From an uncultured bacterium (lineage in GTDB: Bacteria; Patescibacteriota; Saccharimonadia; Saccharimonadales; Saccharimonadaceae): a stretch of 10,157 nt of DNA. Position 1 is the stretch's first letter, and each line of letters begins with the position of its first letter. The notes under the pieces are model-generated. The model was not told where the DNA came from. It saw only the letters and a program-made list of their open reading frames with translations, and did no database searches. The DNA lies in assembly GCA_937872185.1 (NCBI GenBank), contig CALMQN010000062.1, positions 1 to 10,157 on the forward strand, in the 5' to 3' direction. Position numbers and translations under genes: made by a program. This document shows positions 6,316 to 10,157 of the stretch, piece by piece.

Positions 6316-7397
6316 TGAACAACCTCCAAAAACTGCATAGTGTATTCGATCAAAGTCCCTGGCTCGATAACCTCAGCCGCGATCTGCTGGAAAGCGGCCG
6401 GTTGCAACAGTATGTTGACGACGGCATCCGCGGTCTGACATCCAATCCCACGATCCTCGAAAACGCCATCACCCACAGCAGCCTGTACGACGATCAAATC
6501 AAATGGTTTGCCGGCGAAGGCAAAACAATCGAGGAAATTTATTGGAGCATCGTCGAGCAAGACATCAAAGCCGCCACTGCACTGCTGCGCCCTGTCTGGG
6601 ACGAAAGTAATGGTGTTGATGGCTACGTCTCGCTAGAAGTATCGCCAAACCTGGCCGATGATGCCGATGCCACACTTAAACAAGCGCGTCGTTTGTGGAA
6701 AGAGGTCGACGCACCAAACCTGATGATCAAAGTCCCCGCGACCGATCAGTGCATCCCGATTATTCGCACGCTCCTATCCGAAGGCATCAACGTCAACGTG
6801 ACACTTATTTTCAGCATCGATCACTACAAGCAAATCGCCGAGGCACACCTGGCAACGCATGCCCTTGGCATGATCAACAATGCTCGCAGCGTGGCATCAT
6901 TCTTCATCAGCCGTGTCGATAGCGAAATCGATGCCCGACTTGATGCTATCGGTACCGAACAAGCATTGGCCCTTCGTGGCAAAGCCGCCTTGGCCCAAGC
7001 ACGCGTTGCATATGGCGTATTCCTTGATAACTTTGCCAAATCATCAGTGCTTGACGGCCACAGCTCTGCTATTCAACGATTACTATGGGCATCGACCTCT
7101 ACAAAAAACAAAGAATACGATGATTTGCTCTATGTAACAGGCCTTTTGGCTCCACACACCATTAACACCCTGCCCGAAGAAACCATCGGCAACATTATTG
7201 ACCACCTGCCCGACAGCGCACAGTCACTGACGCTTCAAGACATTGTCGATGCCAAACTGACACTCGACGCCATCCACGCCGCCGGCGTTGACCTGGACGA
7301 CGTGTCACACACCCTGGAGAGCCAAGGCGTCAAAAAATTCCAGGATTCATTTACGTCACTGCTCTCGGCCATCGAAGCAAAAACTAAAACTAACTAA
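6315..7397 (+). CDS. tal: Transaldolase
   Basis: Transaldolase moves a dihydroxyacetone unit between sedoheptulose 7-phosphate and glyceraldehyde 3-phosphate in the non-oxidative pentose phosphate pathway. The 360-residue product shows DGIRGLTSNPTI (36-47), the strand DGYVSLEVSPNLADD (102-116) and LMIKVPAT (136-143), whose Lys139 is the expected Schiff-base residue. The length and the SPWLDNLSRDLL..G.L N-terminus fit the longer actinobacterial/cyanobacterial type rather than the ~220-residue form. The frame is open up to an ATG at 6279, but that would place the -10 box inside the gene. ATGs at 6309 and 6315 are nearer, and 6315 is exactly 7 nt after TATACT, so I chose it. It is convergent with the aldolase gene, with only 12 nt between the stop codons and no clear terminator. 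Confidence 0.96.
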   Translation: MNNLQKLHSVFDQSPWLDNLSRDLLESGRLQQYVDDGIRGLTSNPTILENAITHSSLYDDQIKWFAGEGKTIEEIYWSIVEQDIKAATALLRPVWDESNGVDGYVSLEVSPNLADDADATLKQARRLWKEVDAPNLMIKVPATDQCIPIIRTLLSEGINVNVTLIFSIDHYKQIAEAHLATHALGMINNARSVASFFISRVDSEIDARLDAIGTEQALALRGKAALAQARVAYGVFLDNFAKSSVLDGHSSAIQRLLWASTSTKNKEYDDLLYVTGLLAPHTINTLPEETIGNIIDHLPDSAQSLTLQDIVDAKLTLDAIHAAGVDLDDVSHTLESQGVKKFQDSFTSLLSAIEAKTKTN

Positions 7398-7409
7398 TCA
7401 AATTCCTGC

Positions 7410-8321
7410 CTACAGGACGGCTTTGCCTTCGCTGCCGAGTGATTTTATCTTTTCTTCAACGACTGCTTGGATTGCTTGACGAACTGGCTCCATAATTTTT
7501 ACGACGGCAAACTGGTCAGGGTTATCAGCCAGTGTCTTTTCCAGACCCGTACGGTATGCGTAGCGCAAATCACTATTGATATTCACTTTGCTAATGCCCA
7601 TCTTGGCTGCATCGGTAAAAAAGTGTAGTGGCGTGTCGCTCCCGCCGTGCAGACTAATCTGACAAGTCAGTACGTCGCGAATACGCTGCAGTAGTTCAAG
7701 GTCAAGCTCTTTTGGAACAGGGTACTTGCCGTGCAGGTTGCCGACAGCGGCCGCGAACGTATCAATGCCGGTTGCATCAACAAATGCCTTAGCGCCTTCA
7801 GGTGTGCTAAACGTTTTTTTAATTTCTTCGTAATCAAAGTTCTCAGTAAAGACATTTGACCCTCCCCCAAAATAATGCGGCTCGCTTTCAACCAGTGCAC
7901 CCGTAAACTTGGCGTATTCAACAATTTCTTTAGTGGCGCTAATAATCTCTTCGTCTGACGCATCGTGATTGGCGGTTGATATATCAATGTGAATAAATTC
8001 AAATCCTGCGTCAATCCCGCGCTTGGCATCCTCAACAGTCGGGCTGTGGTCAAGATTGATATAGATCTCGATACCGTATTCTGCCTTATAGTTATCAACC
8101 ATGTCGCGTACGTTATCAATACCCATCGCTTTGACTTCATCGGCCGTAATCTCGACAAGCACCGGCGAATTAAGCGCCTGTGCAGCACGCGCAACAGCAA
8201 TCATTGTATCTTGGTTATCAACGTTAAATGCGCCGACCGCAAAACCCTGCTGACGACTGCGTTGCATCAAGTGCCGTGCGCGCGTTGTGTTGTCTCGTAT
8301 TTGATTGATCGTTAGTCCCAT
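7410..8321 (-). CDS. fba: Class II ketose-bisphosphate aldolase (fructose-bisphosphate aldolase family)
   Basis: This is a zinc-dependent aldolase expected to cleave or form fructose 1,6-bisphosphate from glyceraldehyde 3-phosphate and dihydroxyacetone phosphate. The product has 303 residues, in the usual 280-310 range of the short class II (GatY/KbaY/Fba) type. Visible landmarks are AFNVDN (31-36), NLDH (89-92, catalytic Asp plus zinc His), VESE (144-147, in place of the common VEAE), GNLHGKY (194-200, zinc His), LHGGSD (224-229, zinc His) and KVNINSDLR (245-253). The SD after HGG is like tagatose-bisphosphate aldolases, and HIDIS (111-115) replaces the common MIDGS or MFDGS, so substrate preference is not certain. 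It is the last gene of the transketolase operon, 17 nt after the C-subunit stop, with GGGGGG (8327-8332) as a likely ribosome binding site 5 nt before the ATG. Confidence 0.93.
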   Translation of the reverse strand: MGLTINQIRDNTTRARHLMQRSRQQGFAVGAFNVDNQDTMIAVARAAQALNSPVLVEITADEVKAMGIDNVRDMVDNYKAEYGIEIYINLDHSPTVEDAKRGIDAGFEFIHIDISTANHDASDEEIISATKEIVEYAKFTGALVESEPHYFGGGSNVFTENFDYEEIKKTFSTPEGAKAFVDATGIDTFAAAVGNLHGKYPVPKELDLELLQRIRDVLTCQISLHGGSDTPLHFFTDAAKMGISKVNINSDLRYAYRTGLEKTLADNPDQFAVVKIMEPVRQAIQAVVEEKIKSLGSEGKAVL

Positions 8322-8326
8322 GTCTG

Positions 8327-8332
8327 CCCCCC
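8327..8332 (-). promoter_or_regulatory. G-run ribosome binding site of the aldolase gene
   Basis: A run of six G's on the minus strand lies 5 nt before the aldolase ATG, in the place of AGGAGG. It can pair with a CCUCC anti-Shine-Dalgarno using one G-U wobble. It is the only candidate ribosome binding site in the 17-nt gap. Confidence 0.4.
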
Positions 8333-8338
8333 GGTTTT

Positions 8339-9337
8339 TTAGTATTCTTGGTGATATTTTGAAGTGTTGTCGGTAAACTCTTTGGCAGTCTCGGCAATCT
8401 TTGCACCAGTCAACCCGAAATAATCCAACAGCTCGTTTGGTGCACCCGATTCGCCAAAGCGGTCAAGCATGCCAACGCGTCGAAGTGGCGTCGGTAGCTT
8501 TTCTGACAGCAGTTCAGCAATCGCTCCACCAAATCCTCCCTTTATCTGGGCTTCTTCGGCGCTCAGCACTCGACCAGTCTTACGAACACTCGTCAAAATC
8601 GTTTCCTCATCTAATGGCTTGATCGTTGGGACATGGACGACTTCGGCATTAATCCCCTGTTCGGCCAATATATTTGCCGCAACCAGCAATTGATATGACA
8701 TCGTACCGGTACCAAGCAAACTAATATCATCGCCCTCACGCAGCACGTATGCCTGCCCAATTTCAAATGGTGATTCATCAACACTAAATATAGGCGTCTT
8801 CTCGCGTGCAAGTCTCAGATACGTTGGCTTGCCATTTTCGGCGATCGCTTTCGTCGCTTTTTCAGCCTCAATACTATCACCAGGCGCTACCACGATCATG
8901 TTTGGAAGTACGCGCATCAATGCGATGTCTTCCAGCATCTGGTGCGTCGCACCGTCTGGCCCCACACTGACACCGGCATGTGATCCAACAATTTTAACTG
9001 GCTGATTATTCAGTGCAGCCGTCGTACGAATCTGCTCCCAGTTACGCCCCGGGCTAAATGCAGCGTAGCTGCTGGTAAACGGAATCTTTCCCGCGCGCGC
9101 CAGGCCCGATGCGACGGTTACCAAGTTTTGTTCAGCGATACCAATTTCGATAAATCGTTTTGGAAAAGCATCACGAAACAAATGCATCTGCGTACTTTCA
9201 GTCAAGTCCGCGCACAGCGCAACAACTGCCTCATTGGCTTCACCGGCAGCCTTCAGGCCACGACCAAATCCAGCACGCGTTGGTTCTTGTTTAACATCGT
9301 CACCGAACAGATCGTCGGCTAACTGATAATGGCTCAT
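8339..9337 (-). CDS. Transketolase, C-terminal subunit
   Basis: This carries the pyrimidine-binding and C-terminal domains of a transketolase that is split over two genes. It transfers two-carbon units between ketose and aldose phosphates together with the N-subunit encoded just upstream. The 332-residue product is normal for a split C-subunit. Visible features are RFIEIGIAEQN (61-71), whose Glu69 is the expected ThDP-activating residue, an SSYAAFSPGRNWEQIR stretch (89-104), and the GPDGATHQ loop (127-134). The ATG overlaps the TGA stop of the N-subunit by four bases (ATGA), with GGAG one base before the ATG, so translation is probably coupled to keep the subunits equal. Deoxyxylulose-5-phosphate synthase and dehydrogenase E1-beta are related, but the two-gene layout and the pairing with aldolase and transaldolase favour transketolase. 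Confidence 0.95.
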   Translation of the reverse strand: MSHYQLADDLFGDDVKQEPTRAGFGRGLKAAGEANEAVVALCADLTESTQMHLFRDAFPKRFIEIGIAEQNLVTVASGLARAGKIPFTSSYAAFSPGRNWEQIRTTAALNNQPVKIVGSHAGVSVGPDGATHQMLEDIALMRVLPNMIVVAPGDSIEAEKATKAIAENGKPTYLRLAREKTPIFSVDESPFEIGQAYVLREGDDISLLGTGTMSYQLLVAANILAEQGINAEVVHVPTIKPLDEETILTSVRKTGRVLSAEEAQIKGGFGGAIAELLSEKLPTPLRRVGMLDRFGESGAPNELLDYFGLTGAKIAETAKEFTDNTSKYHQEY

Positions 9338-10157
9338 ACTCCTTGCCCTTCGTGCGTAATTTTACCGTTCAATGTGCGTAATTTTTCCATGGCCAGTACA
9401 TAATCTTCTGGTGACTTCCCATATCCATGCCAGTGATAATCATATTCCATAAAATCAACGCCCTTACCAGGAATCGTGTGAGCGATAATAACTGTCGGAA
9501 GATTGGTGATTGCCCGCGCCATACTTGCTGCTTCAATAATACTTGCAATATTATGCCCATCAACCTCTAAGACATGCCAGCCAAACGATTCCCATTTACC
9601 ACGCAGGTTCTCGAGTGGCATCACATCTTCGGTACTGCCATCAATCTGAATATTATTGCGGTCAACAAAGGCGATCAATTGCGACAACTTGTTTTTACCG
9701 GCAAACATCGCCGCTTCCCAAATATTGCCTTCGTCCAGTTCGCCGTCACCCATCATCACATACACCCAGCGATGTTTAATATCATCAATATACTGCAGGC
9801 TATACGCATACCCCGCAGCTTGCGACAATCCGCTTCCCAATGGGCCACTGGTATTCTCCAGCCCTGGCAGGCGTTCGCGTTCAGGGTGCCCCTGCAAACG
9901 ACTGCCTAATTTGCGAAGCGTCAGCAGCTCTTCTTTGTCAAAAAACCCTGCCTCGGCCATGGCAGCATACTGGACCGGAATCGTGTGGCCGTTACTCAGC
10001 AAAAAGATGTCACGATCTTCCCAATCAGGATTCTTTGGATCGATATTCAGAATATTAAAATAAAGCGCGGCAAAAATATCCGCCATCCCAAGTGGCCCGG
10101 CACTGTGGCCGCTTCCAGCAACCTCCAGCATTTTTACAATATCTTCACGAATCGCTT
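9334..10157 (-). CDS. Transketolase, N-terminal subunit (5' end cut by window edge)
   Basis: This subunit carries the thiamine-diphosphate pyrophosphate-binding domain of the split transketolase. Counting from an internal Met at 10131, it shows GSGHSAGPLGMADI (6-19), the ThDP/Mg motif GDGELDEGN (128-136) followed by FVDRNNIQIDG (155-165), and IPGKGVDFME near the end. The frame stays open to the right edge, encoding AIREDIVK before that Met, which matches the first helix of transketolases. The true start therefore lies outside the window and the Met at 10131 is internal. The gene ends with a TGA that overlaps the start of the C-subunit. That TGA serves as a real stop codon, arguing against a code in which TGA encodes Gly. 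It is the first visible gene of the tktN-tktC-fba operon; its promoter is not in the window. Confidence 0.95.
   Translation of the reverse strand, partial: AIREDIVKMLEVAGSGHSAGPLGMADIFAALYFNILNIDPKNPDWEDRDIFLLSNGHTIPVQYAAMAEAGFFDKEELLTLRKLGSRLQGHPERERLPGLENTSGPLGSGLSQAAGYAYSLQYIDDIKHRWVYVMMGDGELDEGNIWEAAMFAGKNKLSQLIAFVDRNNIQIDGSTEDVMPLENLRGKWESFGWHVLEVDGHNIASIIEAASMARAITNLPTVIIAHTIPGKGVDFMEYDYHWHGYGKSPEDYVLAMEKLRTLNGKITHEGQGV

Noticed and set aside
7398-7416. CCTG/CAGG mini-palindrome (7406-7416) between the convergent transaldolase and aldolase genes as a bidirectional terminator
   Set aside because: The stem is only 4 bp and there is no T-run on either side.
7667-8200. 177-codon open frame on the minus strand
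   Set aside because: It lies wholly inside the aldolase gene in another frame. Its translation is rich in Arg and Leu and shows no family motif, while the aldolase frame has all the expected residues.
9334-9336. Alternative genetic code in which TGA encodes Gly, as in some CPR bacteria
   Set aside because: TGA here ends the transketolase N-subunit at the expected place in a normal ATGA overlap with the next gene, and all other genes are intact under the standard bacterial code.
9656-10063. 135-codon open frame on the plus strand
   Set aside because: It is antisense to the transketolase N-subunit, with Ser- and Pro-rich composition and no motif or ribosome binding site. It is a shadow of the real gene.
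10129-10131. Transketolase N-subunit starting at the ATG at 10131
   Set aside because: Coding continues in frame to the window edge with AIREDIVK, matching the first transketolase helix, so this Met is internal and the gene is cut by the edge.

Overview
The window reads as an ordinary, gene-dense bacterial chromosome segment with standard stop codons, including one in-frame TGA stop. It carries eight protein-coding genes plus the N-terminal piece of a ninth. Several traits suggest a small-genome, host-associated bacterium of the Candidate Phyla Radiation, most likely Saccharibacteria (TM7): a transketolase split into two genes, a long single-domain transaldolase of the actinobacterial kind, a one-pass surface protein with a paired-cysteine SFEEC...YPEQC motif, and strong -10 boxes placed exactly where a leaderless mRNA would begin. 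This assignment is an inference from gene style; no rRNA or ribosomal protein is present to confirm it.

Layout, left to right. 1-309 (minus) is the start of a membrane-anchored protein, probably an HtrA/trypsin-like protease, whose catalytic part lies beyond the left edge. 339-2312 (minus) is uvrB. 2336-3190 (minus) encodes an unidentified membrane-anchored extracytoplasmic protein. 3256-5274 (minus) encodes a 672-residue protein with a LOG-type nucleotide phosphoribohydrolase domain at its C-terminus behind about 470 residues I cannot assign. 5316-6278 (minus) encodes a PfkB-family sugar or nucleoside kinase. 6315-7397 is transaldolase, the only plus-strand gene, divergent from the kinase and convergent with the next gene. 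7410-8321, 8339-9337 and 9334-10157 (all minus) form an operon transcribed as transketolase N-subunit, transketolase C-subunit, class II ketose-bisphosphate aldolase; the first is cut by the right edge.

The right half is a central-carbon block. Transketolase, transaldolase and aldolase together interconvert triose, tetrose, pentose, hexose and heptulose phosphates, and the adjacent PfkB kinase could feed phosphorylated substrate into that network. The left half mixes DNA repair, envelope and nucleotide-related functions with no obvious common pathway.

Regulation is the most interesting layer. uvrB, the PfkB kinase and transaldolase each have a -10 element exactly 7 nt before the start codon, as expected for leaderless transcripts. 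The kinase and transaldolase promoters overlap head to head. The LOG-domain gene has a perfect TATAAT box inside a 41-bp composite inverted repeat that also contains the stop codon of the upstream kinase gene. The protease gene has a 15-bp palindrome over its -10. I saw no tRNA, rRNA, CRISPR array, insertion sequence or convincing intrinsic terminator. No stretch longer than 65 bases lacks a gene.
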